A stretch of 64,000 nucleotides of DNA from Chinchilla lanigera (GCF_000276665.1 NW_004955429.1:4655709-4719708); one strand, 5' to 3'. Counted from the stretch's first letter, positions 49,041 through 61,165 are shown. The notes: generated by a model not told the origin, from the sequence alone. Program-made: numbers and translations.

Positions 49041-49369
49041 GCTCTAGCACATACAGCGCCCCAGACAAGCACATGAGAGTGCTGACTATAACACATGGAG
49101 GGCGGGTGCCCCCCAAGAAGCTGCTCCTGTGGGGTGCCCAGACCGAAGGTCTGAAAAATGACAGGGGAAGGACTGGCGTCAGGGTCATAGCTGAGCTCTT
49201 CCAGTCACTCTCTCATCATGGTGCAGCAGCCAGAGGGGGATTTAGTAGAACAGGTGAGGCTGAAGGGACAGTGTTGATGATCCAGTCTCAAAATAGTCCC
49301 AAGTGATTCCCGGAGACTGTCAAGCAAGGCAGAGGAGACTTACATGTCCTCAGCGAGAATAGCAATATG

Positions 49370-49935
49370 TTTTAGAAGATTCAGATTTCTTCTTCTTTTC
49401 TGGCCCAACATTTTTGTGGGATTGTTACGGTCATAATGGAAAAATTTAACAAATATAACAATTGCACAGGATCTTTCTTTTAGAGTTCTGTAGATACAAA
49501 CAACTTCTGGTCACAGTGATAGGTCTGGCCACGCGGCTAGAGTTTTGCTTTGCACACATTCCCAACCCGCCCTTGGCAATGCCCGTGTTTTATAAGCATG
49601 TTTTGTGCACAAGCTGGATGTTGCCTCTGTGATCTTTGCGGTACGCTTGGCCCGAATCAAAAGCATCCATTTCTATTAGCAATTTCCTACTGATAATATC
49701 TAGTCTTCAAATTCCACAGAAAATCAAAAAATTTTCAATGTTCACAGCTAGACTAAAGGAAACATGCTAGCGTTCATTTAGAAGTGAACCATGGCACACA
49801 TGAAAAAAAGAATCAGTGAAGTTTTAAATTTGCATTGTCTTCTTTCTCTCTGCCAGAACAGGCTTGCCTCAGATTACTTAGAGACGCTTGCAAATCTAAT
49901 GGGAAAGAATGTCCCACTCTAAGAAAATGTGCATA
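49370..49935. other. Unique intronic DNA
   Basis: No dispersed repeat or exon recognised. Confidence 0.35.
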
Positions 49936-49937
49936 TA

Positions 49938-50275
49938 TAGAGAGAGTCACCCCTCGGAGTCTGTGGGAGGTTGGTGCCAGGACCCTCTGTGAAAACCAAA
50001 CTCCATGGGTGGCCAAGTCCGTTACACAAAATGGCACGGTATTTGCTAACAACCTACACATAGTCGAATATACTTTAAATCATCTCTAGATTATTTATAA
50101 AACCCAGCATAAATGCTCTGAAAATCTTTGTTGCCCTATATTGTTGAGGGAATAAAGACAAGGAGAAAAATCTATAAATGTTCAGTACAGGTGTACGTTT
50201 TTTCAAATATTTTCACCTACAGTAGGTTGAATCTATCCATGTGGAACCCACAGACATAGAGGAACCACTGTGTGT
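49938..50275 (+). mobile_element. Tigger-like non-autonomous DNA transposon, second copy
   Basis: GAGAGTCACCCCTCGGAGTC, then TACTTTAAATCATCTCTAGA and AATGTTCAGTACAGGTGTAC, ending CAGACATAGAGGAACCACTG. Same family type as the copy at 48217. Confidence 0.8.
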
Positions 50276-50589
50276 ATTTACATATATACGTGTGTGCTTG
50301 TAAATGTATTCATACATACATATGCACACATCTATGCATAATTTCTCAAAACAGGTTAAAGCAGAGAGTAACAGTAACAGAATTGACCACACATATAAGT
50401 AGCACTGTATAGGTAGCACTTAGTATCAAAATGTGCTAAAATCACAATTATAAATTAATTGGTTAAAGGTCTTTGGAATACAAATGCAATAAAGGGAATA
50501 AACCAATACTCTCAAAACTACAGTGTTAAGAGCCATTACTAATTTTTAAAGAAATAACCTCAGATATCTAAACAAAAATACGTTTTTCT

Positions 50590-50890
50590 TTCCACCGAAA
50601 AATACTTGTGCATTTATTCTGTCTGCTTGAGCGTTAGGCTGAATTATTTCTGAGTTCTGTGCTAATGAGCATTAATGAGCACAATGCCTACCCAGTAGTG
50701 TCCAGCAGTAAATAAAAAGTGTCCTGCTGAATGGTGAAATAGTCACCAACGGAAAAGCAATTGCTCCGTCAGGAACAAATTTATTAATTACAGTGTGGGC
50801 TATTTAAATATTAGAGGCAGAATGTCGGCCTCATCTGACACGCGCCGTTTACTCTAATAGCTTTGTGATGTCCGTTTTACCCATACTGCG
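50590..50890. promoter_or_regulatory. Candidate conserved intronic regulatory stretch
   Basis: Repeat-free, with clustered homeodomain-type words (GCTAATGAGCATTAATGAGC, TTTATTAATTACAG) and some CpG-containing words. Regulatory status is inference only. Confidence 0.25.
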
Positions 50891-51093
50891 CTAGTAGGTG
50901 GTGGCCCCTCTGCACGGGGGATGGGGGCAGCAGCAGGGGTCCCGCGTGCCTGCAGGCAGTGCCAGGAGGCATAGAGAAGCCTCACACACTGTGGAGATGA
51001 AGAAGATATGCAAAACGAAGGGTGAGAAACATCGCTTGGGTACTTTGGGAGAAAAACGAGAGCTACAGTTTGCTAAGGAAAAATGAAAGGAAG

Positions 51094-51178
51094 AGGGCTG
51101 AGTGTAGCCCAGTGGGTACAGGGCTTGGCTCGCATGAATGAGGCCTTGGGTTCCATACCCAGCTCTGCAAACATCTTA
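51094..51178 (+). mobile_element. ID-type SINE
   Basis: GGGCTGAGTGTAGCCCAGTG to GGGTTCCATACCCAGCTCTG, an older ID body. Confidence 0.75.
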
Positions 51179-51639
51179 AAAAGGTTGAAAAGGAAGAAAG
51201 AATACCATAGCTTTTATGCTGAAAAACACAGTGCAGAGTGATCCAGTTCTGATTCCTGTGCCGAAGCTGCTGTTCCATGATGACCTCAGTCAAATAACTG
51301 GATTCTCTTAATGCACCCATCTGAAAGTTCTATACCCCTACCACTCCACAAATGCTAGTTAGTTTTGCCTGCTTGACTGCCACACAGCCTTACAAAGGTG
51401 AGGGGGAACACCCCAAGCTGTGAAGTCAAAGTCAGTCTTCCGAGGCAAAGGAGCGCTGAGCTGACAACGAGGACCAGAGGTGATGACGATGACCGTGAAG
51501 CAGGTGTGGTGCTGCGGGGGCTGCAGACGGCAGGCTCAGGGCTGAGCAGCGGGCAGCGCAGGAAACAGAAGAACACACCCAACACAGACATGGGCTCTAC
51601 TCCGGCTTTGCGAAAATATGTAATGTGACCTTGGACAGA

Positions 51640-51791
51640 TTACTGTTTTTAAAACAGCTTTATTGAGCAAAACAATATATAATAAATCACACATATTTAA
51701 AAGGCACAGTTTGATTCAGTGTTCATGTATTTCCATGTAGCCATCACCAGGTGAAGATGATGAGCACTTCCACCATTCCAAATGTTCCCTT
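51640..51791. mobile_element. Old L1 3'-end fragment, left part
   Basis: AACAGCTTTATTGAGCAAAA, TTTAAAAGGCACAGTTTGAT and TAGCCATCACCAGGTGAAGA match the 3' end of old L1 elements. It resumes at 52231. Confidence 0.7.
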
Positions 51792-52230
51792 TTGTAAGCA
51801 TCCTATTGTCTCACTAGTGTAGGGCCTGAAAGAGTGAATGAAAACTAGGAGGTGTGATAAGACATTGTGAAATGAAAGGAAAATGCTCAAAAGTAAAGGG
51901 CAACTGGGGTGTGGGAAAAGAGAAGGAAAAGAAGGGGAAATTACATAAGTATGTATATACAAGATAGCTAACATAGTTGTGCTACTGTCTTCTATTGCTC
52001 TACAGAAAGGAACAGTTCATGATTGCTTGTTTGATCAATCTTGCATGTCTCTATTTGTTTTCCAGAGAAGCCACTCTGAAGATATTAATAAGTAATACAA
52101 CAACCATGGTTAATTTCCTACAACTTTGTCTGTAACTCTGCTTTGTTTGTATTATTCTTATGCTATTTTGTAAATGGATGTCTGTCTGTTAATGTTTTCC
52201 TTCTTTTATTTTTCGAAATAAAAAAAAAAA
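51792..52230 (+). mobile_element. Retroposed insert of unknown origin with target duplication and A tail
   Basis: A 439-bp segment splits an L1 relic. It ends AATAAA plus about 10 A residues and is flanked by CCAAATGTTCCCTT (51778-51791) and CCAAACGTTCCCTT (52231-52244). It does not resemble B1, ID, L1 or any LTR I know. It has no convincing open frame, so it looks like a retrocopy of a noncoding RNA or a 3'UTR. Confidence 0.7.
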
Positions 52231-52425
52231 CCAAACGTTCCCTTGGAGCCTTTGTAAGACCCCCCTCCACCCTGAGCAACTACTAATCTGCCATTTGTCA
52301 CCATGAATTTGGTTGCATTTCCTAGAATTTATATCAGTGAAATCATACAATACACACTGTCTTCTTTCATTCAATGTCATTATATTGATATTCATCCATG
52401 GTTGCTTTTATCAAGGGGATGTTAA
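52231..52425. mobile_element. Old L1 3'-end fragment, right part
   Basis: GAGCAACTACTAATCTGCCA, AGTGAAATCATACAATACAC and CATTCAATGTCATTATATTG then TTCATCCATGGTTG continue the L1 broken at 51791. Confidence 0.75.
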
Positions 52426-52679
52426 GTGAGCTAGTGCACTGAACCTCTCTAATTAAATAAAACAGTCATGGTTGACGTGATTACAAAAGTAAAGAGGTGG
52501 TGGCCGCTTGGGTCTGGGAATAGGAGAACTCTCTTTGGGATCTGACCTAATGTTTCCAGGTGTGGGGGCAAGGAAAAGACATTCATCCTCCTGTGATCCT
52601 TACTTCCTGCAATTAACCAGAATAGTGTACATAAAGCCCAGTGTAAACTACTAATCCATTCACTCCACTAATTAATTTA

Positions 52680-53060
52680 GTCGGCACATATTTACTGAGC
52701 ATCTACTATGTACTACTAGCACCATACTAGGAGCTTGTAAAATGCAACACACAAAACAAGACAGCTGCACGCAGGAACCTCTGTGCCAGCTGAGGAGAGC
52801 CAGGCCGTGTCAATACAGAGAAAAGCACATGTCGATTAGCAGTCCTCTCTGGGGAAATAAGACAGATTTGGGATAAACTTACGCAGGAAAGGAAGTGATA
52901 CTTCTTAAAGGGGGCCCAGAAAATCCTTCTTCAGAGAAAATGAGGTTTGAATAAAGACAATGAAGGAAAACCATCTTTCTTACAAATGTCTGGAAGAATA
53001 TTTTTTTAAAAAAGGAATTGCAAGTACGAAGGATGTCCTCCAGATTGCTGGCGGTAAGCT
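52680..53060 (+). mobile_element. Ancient mammalian interspersed repeat fragment
   Basis: Begins GCACATATTTACTGAGCATC then TACTATGTACTA. Similar layout to the copies at 9720 and 47545. Confidence 0.5.
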
Positions 53061-53394
53061 AGACTGTGGAAGGGTCCCCCCAGGCCCGGGCAGGGCGGGG
53101 AGGAGCAGGGTGGGGGCAGGGGCTGAGGCAGGTGGAGGATGGGCCTGTGGCGGGTGTTTCCGCTGTGACGTGACTTAGGAGTGGGAATGACCATGCGGGC
53201 TGCTCTGTAGAGATGGCTGGGAGTAAGAAGAAGCAGTCATCAGGCCATCGCAGTTGTCCGAGCCAGAGCTGGGGGTGGACTAGGAGTAGCAGAAGTAAGA
53301 AGTAGTCAGGTTCTAGGCAGAGCTGAATTTTCCTACAACGGCTCTGTGAACTGCTTAATAACCATTCCCCCCATTTACACCGTTCAGGGACTGT

Positions 53395-53570
53395 ACTGAG
53401 AAATTAACACAAAATAACTATTTTAACACCTACAACAATACTGTGAAGTAGGACTTGCTCTTATATCTCCTCACTGATGACGAAATGGAGATGAGCAGTT
53501 AGATAACTGCCCAACCTCCCAGCGCTGCGATGACACGCCAGCCAGTCTGCCTTCTCAATCTATGCTGCTC
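53395..53570 (-). mobile_element. MIR relic, antisense
   Basis: ACAATACTGTGAAGTAGGAC then TGATGACGAAATGGAGATGA is antisense MIR. Confidence 0.65.
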
Positions 53571-54119
53571 ACTATGTATCACGTGGCTTCTCAAAATTAA
53601 TGTAGGAAAAGCAAAAACTCTTGTATTCAAGGGAAACCAAGACCAATCAAAAACTCGAGAAACATAACGGCCATTCATTTAAAACTCAAGGTCTCAAGAA
53701 AATTTTCAGAAACAACTCTTTTAAGAACATGATAAACCATGTTTTAAGGGACCGACTTCCACTTTTCCCTGGAGAAGGTAGGGCTAGCCTGCTCATAACA
53801 GGTAATCACCACGACCATAGTAATGGCAAGTACTGTGTAGGGCAACTCTTTTCTTTGGAAAATACTGACTCTGAAATGAGGCTGAACACGAGCAGTTCAG
53901 AGGACTATGGCCACATCTGCCTTCCTTCTCGGGAATTCTGTCCAGCACTTCTAGTTTTGTGTTGGCAAAAGAACAGCTATCTGCACTTTACCAAAGGCAC
54001 AAAATGAAGAAACAGCCACCCACCCAGCCCCACTTCATCATCACTAACAATAAAATTCTGTTGGGAAACATGGGAGGCTCACAACCATTTCATGATGCCA
54101 ATATTCCTTTCCAATGTCC

Positions 54120-54255
54120 TGGGAAATGGGTCAGAATTTCACGCATGAGGAGACTGAAGCCTAGAAAGGACAGGAGGTTCGCTGGGGGGTCTCTGACTTA
54201 GTCTGTGACAGAGCTGGGACAGCAGGGCAGGGATCAGAATGTCCCTGGTGTTTTT
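54120..54255 (-). mobile_element. MIR relic, antisense
   Basis: ACGCATGAGGAGACTGAAGC and GACAGAGCTGGGACAGCAGG are typical of antisense MIR. Confidence 0.7.
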
Positions 54256-54844
54256 ATAGAAGGCTGTGAGCTCACCCTGTGACAGGTGCTTTTGTTCCAG
54301 CAGATGAAGCTATTGTGAAAGATCTGGACAAACTCATTCTGGCTCTGCCCACAGTGAGGTGGGCAACGGTACATGGCTGCAGAGTCTGAGGCTATGTTTT
54401 GAGGACTATTCTTTTTCAGTTACTTCAGTACTCCTGGCCTGTGCTGAAATCTGTACGCATTCAGGAAAGTGGGACTGTCGCTAGTATACCCGATTAGACT
54501 CCTTACTTCAGGAGGTGACGCATTCTCCATCTCTTTCTAGTACATTCTCTGTCATCCTAAGTACAACAGCATGAGGCATAAAATCTTTTATAAGTCAGTA
54601 AATAGAAGCTTCTGCTGCACAATGTTCAGGTAAGATCAAAGTACTCCTTCTCCCATGCTGTAAACTGGAGCGCTTTAGTCATTTATCCTAGGATGAAAGG
54701 AGGAGAAAAAGCCTGACAGACCAGAGAGCAATTTTCAGGTTTCTTTTATTCAAACCCACTAACAAACATGAGCAACTGAGTCCTCCTGCAGCTGTCTAGG
54801 ATCTAGCACCAGTGAGTGTGTGTTTGGGTGTATTTTGCCTTGTA

Positions 54845-55560
54845 CGGTCTGTGATGTTAAATGTCCCCACAAAGCCTTGTGTGCTCATAGGTGGGGCTTG
54901 GGGGAGGTGACTGGATCATGGGTGTGTGGCACTGGATTATTACCGACGGTTCACAACCAGGTGTGATGTGGGAGGTGAAGCCTGGTGGGGAGAGGTGGGT
55001 CACTGTGGCGTGGCCTTGAAGGGTGTGCGTGTATATACAATGGACCCTTGAAAGCTACAACCAGCCTGACGTTCAAACAATTTGGGTTATGACTGGAATT
55101 TTCATTTTTACTTGCAACTAAAGTCTTGAGGTATGCATCTAATGCTGGCTGCTTGTGCTTCCAGAAGGTCTGATAGAGATTTCACCCTTAAAGAGTTCTG
55201 GAAGGAACATAACAACATCCTTTCCTGTCTGGAGTTCACTGCGAAATCCTGGGCCAGTGTCTCTCTAAGGACACTGAGATCTGCCTGTGCACAGGAGGGA
55301 GACTTGGAAGGCTGTGTAGAGGAGCCTGAACCTTTATTTGACAGCCTGAGTTACACTAGCCCTCGGGAACGCATTGAATTCCTAAGTCAAGGTCCATGTA
55401 AATCCCTCCTCCCTTGATGAACCTCTGCTTCATGCCTGCCACGTCCTTCTGCCATGCCACCCTGCCTTGGAGCCTTTAGACTGAAACCTCTACAAACTGT
55501 GAGTGAAATAAACCTTACCCTGTATTTAAACCAGGTATTGTTATTTAATATGAGGCATGT
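54845..55560 (+). mobile_element. MaLR-type LTR split by about 380 bp of other sequence
   Basis: The first part (AAATGTCCCCACAAAGCCTT, GGTGACTGGATCATGGGTGT, GGGTCACTGTGGCGTGGCC) runs to about 55035. The second (ACGTCCTTCTGCCATGCCAC, CTACAAACTGTGAGTGAAAT, AAACCTTACCC) starts about 55415. The sequence between is not LTR-like. Confidence 0.65.
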
Positions 55561-56149
55561 CAGGTGTCAGGTTCTGTATCTCAATGAAGAGGAAGTCACT
55601 AAGAAAGTGGATGTGTCTGCATAAGAAGGGGCCTTAGAATACTGGGGCTCCAAGATCATTTTAGCATCAGGAGAATGCCAAATAAGATTTACCAAATAAA
55701 AATCAATAGATGAGTGGGGGGGGTTGATGTTCACAATATCACCTCCCTTTCTTACACAGTACTTTGAGATCAAAAATTTTATTTTTATTATCATAGCTTT
55801 ATTAAGAAAAAACTAAAATTTGGTCGTGCATTGATACTCTTCTCTCTCGTGAATAATACAACGAGTTGAATGTCCGGAGACACACAATTTCACAGTGACT
55901 GCTTAGATCTGCTGAAGAGAAGAGAAAATAGGAAAGCTTTCGGGTTTGCAGTCAGTTATGTTCATAATACGGCTGGTGAATGAAGTGAAATGAAAAGGGG
56001 GAATACGAAATCTTTCTGCTTTGCCTATAGCTTGAAAAAGATCCCTATTTCATTCCATAAAAGGTGAGGTCATTTCACCTTCCAGACATCGCAGGCACTC
56101 TTTTAGAAAATCGCTTTATTTCTATATTGAGTATAGTCAAGAGGGCAGA

Positions 56150-56345
56150 GTGAGGTTTAGAGATGCTGAAGAGTCACATTCTCACTTTGCCACCTACCAC
56201 TCTATCTGCACATTATTTGCTTCTGCGTGGCCTCTGCTGCTTATTAATAAAGAGTATAACCCAACTTCCTCCCGGGGCTGTACTAAGCACCGTGCGCTCA
56301 GGTTTCTAGACCAGGACAGATGCTCGGTAAATGATACATATTAAA
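56150..56345 (+). mobile_element. Probable MIR relic
   Basis: CTCACTTTGCCACCTACCAC, GGGGCTGTACTAAGCACCGT and the ending ACAGATGCTCGGTAAATGAT follow MIR order. Confidence 0.6.
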
Positions 56346-56674
56346 TTAGCTGGTTTAAATAAATGTCATTAAAAAATAAATGTCATTCTACCTTTTTGTC
56401 ACAAAAGCACTTATTCAAGTGTACCGAAGTCAATCTTGTCAGATAAAATGTGAGGACTTTAGGATCCTTTCACTGATATTGCCTCTGGCCTTCCACTGTT
56501 TCCATCTGCTACTTTTACTTTATCTCACTTTTAACATCCTTACGTGTGTTGATTTTGAGTCTCCAGAAACAAGTCTACTGTTTTATTTTGTCGCCAGCAC
56601 TTCATGTATTTCACTCCTTTCTTCCATGTTTATTACCATTCTTAGTGTAACGTACACTTTTTAACCTTTTGTTT

Positions 56675-57165
56675 TGAAATAGTTACAAGAAGAAAGTTGC
56701 AAGAATGTACAGGCAGGTCCCATATCCTCTTCACCCTCTCCTCCGCAACTGTGTCACTATAGGGTGAAAGTGATGCTAGGTCATCGGAACTGGTGCAGGA
56801 TCATGCAGGTTTATGTATATACTGTATTAGCTGCTCTATCCAGTTTTATGACCTGGGTAGCTACGTATCGCTATTTAATGACACAATGCACTTCATACAC
56901 TTAATGGTACCACCTTAGGGAGATCCCGCTTTGCCACCCCTTTTAATTCAAACTCCCCCATACACCCTACATCCTTAACCCCTGACTACCACTAATCTGG
57001 GCCCCATCTCTTCTACTGTTGTTACTTTAAAGCACAAATATTCCCACAAGGGGAATTTTATTAATGACTCTAGTTCAGTCCCTCCCAAGACTAACTGCAA
57101 ACAAACAGAATGAACATAAGATGTTACTGTCTTCATAATAAAACAGGATGAAGTTTAGCACCAGA
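56675..57165 (-). mobile_element. Old L1 3'-end fragment
   Basis: ATGTACAGGCAGGTCCCATA, the CTAACTGCA context and CCTGACTACCACTAATCTGG match the antisense 3' end of an old L1. Confidence 0.6.
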
Positions 57166-57169
57166 TCAC

Positions 57170-57540
57170 TTGGCCCTTTTTTAAAAAAGTATATTTTAAA
57201 TTTCTATTTTTTATTAGTACGTTTCAGTGCATAACGATTACACTTCTCATGGGGAGTTCAGACACACATACAACACATTTTAATTCTTTTTCAGTCCGCT
57301 CCTCCCCTTTTCCCTCCCTCCTCCCTCTGTCTCTTGGTCCTCTTCCCCTATATTTTAGCATCTATCTTCTATTTTCCTCTTTATTTATACTGTGGGTTTC
57401 TCATGAGAGAGAAGCCATGCGATATTTCAGCTTGTGTGTCTGATTCACTTCACGTAACATCGTGGTCTCAAGGTGCAGCCACTTTCCTACAAATGACTCA
57501 AATCGATCCTTTTACCCGTGTTCAAAATGCTGCATCTGCA
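57170..57540 (-). mobile_element. Rodent L1 3'-UTR-like fragment, antisense
   Basis: TTTTTTATTAGTACGTTTCA followed by a CCTCCCCTTTTCCCTCC tract and CACTTTCCTACAAATGACTC resembles antisense 3' ends of younger rodent L1. Confidence 0.5.
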
Positions 57541-57929
57541 AACAGCCCGCGTTCTCTGACATCTGTAGCTGGACCCAACGCACACAACCTCTGCACAATC
57601 TTCTTAGGAGTTTTAGCCTTTTTTCCAGAAAATTAGCTTAGCCTGCCCACCATAGTCACTTTGCTTTTTGCCATAATGCCACTTTCCTTGGGCAAACAGA
57701 ATCCTTGATGTTCTTGTGTGGCATCATTTTGTGGGACTGGTGCCTCCCTTATTTCTTGCAGAACGTCGGGCAGGTTTTACAAATAGTCACTGTGTTTGCA
57801 GCATGGTCATTATGACATGGGAAGAAGTGCCCACCTCTTGCATTTTATTTCAAGAGCATTGTGCATAAACAGAAGGGCACAGTATGCAACCTTTTGAGAT
57901 GTGTTCTATTTTATGAAGCACAATCCCTT

Positions 57930-58680
57930 TAAAATACTTCTACATTGTGCATGTCAATACTTTGTCCCTAAGGCTGAGTAGTATCCCACGGTAAGGGATG
58001 GAGTCGCGTTTAACCGTTCACCTGCTAGAGGCATTGGAGTAGTTTCTATATTTGGTGGTTACATACAAAACTGCTCTGACCCGTATGTACAAGATTCTTG
58101 GAAAACAGAAGTTTTCATTTTTCTGGGATAAATACTAAAGAGTGCAATTATTGGGTCATATAGTAACTCCATGTTTAGCTTTAATAGACATAATAAAATT
58201 ATTTTCAGACTGGCTGTGTCACTTTACATTCTCATCAGCAATGGATGAATGGTTCAGATTTTCTGAATCCTTAACAGCATTTGCTATTACCATTATTTTT
58301 TATTTAACTATTCTGTAGTGATATCTCATTATAGCTCTAATTTGCATTTCTCTAAAGGCTAACAATGTTGGGCATCTTTTCCTATGTTTATTTGCCATCT
58401 GTACATCCTCTTTAGTGAAATGTCTCTTTTTGTATTTCGTCCAACTTATAATTGGATTGTTCTTTTTTATGATTCAGCTTCAAGAGTTCTTTATATACTC
58501 TAGATACTGGTCCTTTGTCAGAGATACAGTTTACAAATATTTTTTTCTCAGTCTGTAGCTTAACTTTTTATCCTTTCAACAAGAGCTTGTAAAAATGAGA
58601 TTAAGTTTACTGATTTTTCCTTTTCTGTCTCATGTATTTGGTAGCATGTGTAAAAGAAAAAAAAAAAATCACAAAGCTCT
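57930..58680 (-). mobile_element. L1 ORF2/3' region, antisense, first segment
   Basis: GGCTGAGTAGTATCCCACGG, CATTCTCATCAGCAATGGAT, TCTAATTTGCATTTCTCTAA and AGATACTGGTCCTTTGTCAG are classic antisense L1 landmarks in their normal order. Interrupted by an LTR at 58685. Confidence 0.85.
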
Positions 58681-58684
58681 AGTA

Positions 58685-59075
58685 CCTTAGTCAGCTCTGT
58701 GGTATTGTAACAAAGTACCTGAGAGAACCAAAACTTCAAAGAGGAAAGTGTAACTCTGGCTCAGTTTCAGAGCTTTCAGTCTTGGTTAATTAGCCCATTG
58801 CTTTTGGGTCTGTGGCAAGGCAATTTAGCCTCCTGGGAGCTTGTAGGGGTGAAAGCCCCCATCTCATGGCCAGATGTGAAACACGGAGGCAGTAGGAGAG
58901 GGGCTCCAGGATCCCACAGTCCTCAAGGGTACTTCCTCTATGGCCTAAGACCTCCCATTGGGCCCCACTTCTTAAGTAAGGTTCCACTACCTCCCTTCCA
59001 CCATGGACTGGGGCATAAGCTTATTGCATGTGGGTCTTTCAGGACACTCCAGATCCAAACTATAGCATGTAATGT
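58685..59075 (-). mobile_element. MaLR-type LTR nested in L1, antisense
   Basis: GTATTGTAACAAAGTACCTG at one end and CACTCCAGATCCAAACTATA at the other. The reverse complement starts TGCTATAGTTTGGATCTGGA, typical of MaLR LTRs. L1 sequence continues on both sides. Confidence 0.8.
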
Positions 59076-59079
59076 CCTA

Positions 59080-60330
59080 AGTCTCTTATTTCTTATCTAA
59101 AGCTTTACAATTTTACCTTTTATATTTAAGTCCATGATGCACTGTGAGCTAGTTTATGTATAAGATGTAAGACTTAGGTTAAAACTTGTTCTTTCTTTGC
59201 CTGTGGTTAGCCCATTGCTTTGGCACCATTTGTTGACCTTGGTAAAAAATCAGGTGGGCCTATTTGTGTGGGTCTATTTCTGGGTTCTGTCTTTTGTTTC
59301 ATTGATCTATATGTCTGTTCCTCCACCAGTACCATCTCGTCTTGATTACTGTGGCTCTGTAGTAAACCTTGAAACCAGACAGACTGATTCCCCTACTTCA
59401 TTATTCTTGGTCAAAATAGTCTCAAAGCTTATTTGTGTTTATAAAAAAAACCCACCCCTGCTGTGGGTTCCATAGGAATGGTTTTAAAGCTATAGCTATA
59501 AACCTATTTGGGAAGAACTAGTATCTTTACTTCGCTGAGCCTTCTAATTTATGAATAAAGTATGTTTCTTCAATTATTAGAGCTTTGATTTCTTTCATCA
59601 GCTTGTTGTAATTCTCGGCCTACACATCCTATACATGTTTTGTTATATTTACACCTAAGCATTTCATTTTCTTTGGAGTAACTGTAAATGGTACTGCCCC
59701 CACCCCCGTGCTTCCATCTGTTCGTGGTTGGTATACAGAAATTTCCTCCACAGAAAGGCCTCTCTGTGCTTTGTAACTCTGCTGAATTCACTTATTCCAT
59801 CTAGAAGGTTTCTGTTTTGGTTTGAACCTTTTAGTACCTTATTTGGGATTTTCTGTGTAGATAAAGTCATCTAAAAAGAGAGGCAGTTTCATTTCCTTCT
59901 TTCCAAACTGCAAGGCTCTTCTTTCTTTTCATGCCCACTACTTTCACTAGCTGTCCAGAACTGCTCTGAGTAGCAGGCGTCAGCATGGATGCATTTAGTG
60001 GTTCCTAATCAGAGAGAAACCATTCAGTTTTACACCATACAATAGGATGCTAGCTATACGTTTTTTTTACAGAATCTTTTTTTGCTCAAATTCTCTTCTA
60101 TTTCTAGTGTGCTGGGGGTTTTGCTTTTTATTTTTTGCAGTACTGGGGATAAAATCCAGGACAGTGAGGCCAGAGCCTCACACTTTCTAGGCAAGTTTTT
60201 TTTTTTTTTTTTTTTTAAATCATGAATTGGTATTGGATTTTGTTTGACAATTTTTATGGGGAGATTTCTCCCCCAGGGGAATCTTTAGGTGCATCAGTCT
60301 CGTCTGTTCTGTCAGCTGCCTTGTCAATAA
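59080..60330 (-). mobile_element. L1 ORF2 region, antisense, second segment
   Basis: GGCACCATTTGTTGACCTTG, TTCATTGATCTATATGTCTG, AGTACCATCTCGTCTTGATT and TTGTAATTCTCGGCCTACAC are antisense ORF2 landmarks. An ID SINE sits inside. The coding frame is degraded. Confidence 0.85.
60135..60217 (-). mobile_element. ID-type SINE fragment, antisense
   Basis: TTGCAGTACTGGGGATAAAA and CTTTCTAGGCAAG followed by a T run of about 20. The distal half is missing. Confidence 0.6.
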
Positions 60331-60738
60331 TATGAATAGAATCAGTGTCTGGGTGCTAAGTGACCAAGACCTGGGCCAGGCATCCCAAGGTCTGGGCAGT
60401 GGTGTAGGAAACCCTTAATGAGGTAAACTGGGACATGTGTAAGGTAGTATGAAGAATAGTAATGGGAACTGTGGAGCACTACGAAGTCATATTAAAAAGT
60501 CAGTTACCCAAAATCCAAGGAAAAGGTCACATGCAAGATGTTGAGTCTATCCCCTTTTCTATGTGGCCAGCTAGGAGGTAAGGGGGCAGACAGAGGTGGT
60601 TCAAAGATCAAATACGAATAAAAAAATATGAACACCTAAGAGTAGGACCTAGGTCAAGAGGATGTCACCAAGCTCACATGGGAAGGATATGGGTCCTACT
60701 GCCTGGTGAGGGCCACGCTAGTCGTATGTGCTAAGTCT

Positions 60739-60826
60739 GTTTTGTTTTGTGTTGGATTGTGCTGCGGATGGAACCCACAGCCTCACGTACGCTAGGCAAG
60801 TACTCTACCAGTGAGCCACATCCCGT
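60739..60826 (-). mobile_element. ID-type SINE, antisense
   Basis: TGCTGCGGATGGAACCCACA to CTCTACCAGTGAGCCACATC is an antisense ID. Confidence 0.8.
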
Positions 60827-60974
60827 ATTAAATATTGTGGTTTAAGGTCATGATCAAAGCCAGACTTACCAATTTCCTCCACAGAAAGGCCTGTATGTTT
60901 CCCTCAAAGTATAACAACGACTTCTCATCCTCTTTTCGGGGACTGATTAAAATGCCCTCCTGGGGCGCTCCATT

Positions 60975-61165
60975 GTAACAACATTCAAAGTCTTCCCAGA
61001 GTCACTGGTCCCTGGACCTGAAGCATCACTCTCAGGGACACCCAGGAGAGTGAAAGTTCTCAGACCCCACCCCAAATCAACTGAATCACAAACTCAGGAG
61101 GCAGGGCCAGAAATCTGGATTTTAACAAGTTCTCCAAGGAAGTTTGAGAACCAGTGTTCTACATA
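60975..61165 (+). mobile_element. MER5A-like hAT-Charlie relic
   Basis: GACCCCACCCCAAATCAACT, GAATCACAAACTCAGGAGG, ATCTGGATTTTAACAAGTTC and GTTTGAGAACCAGTGTTCTA match MER5A. Confidence 0.8.

Noticed and set aside
58797..59100. Plus-strand 100-codon frame
   Set aside because: Falls inside the antisense MaLR LTR.
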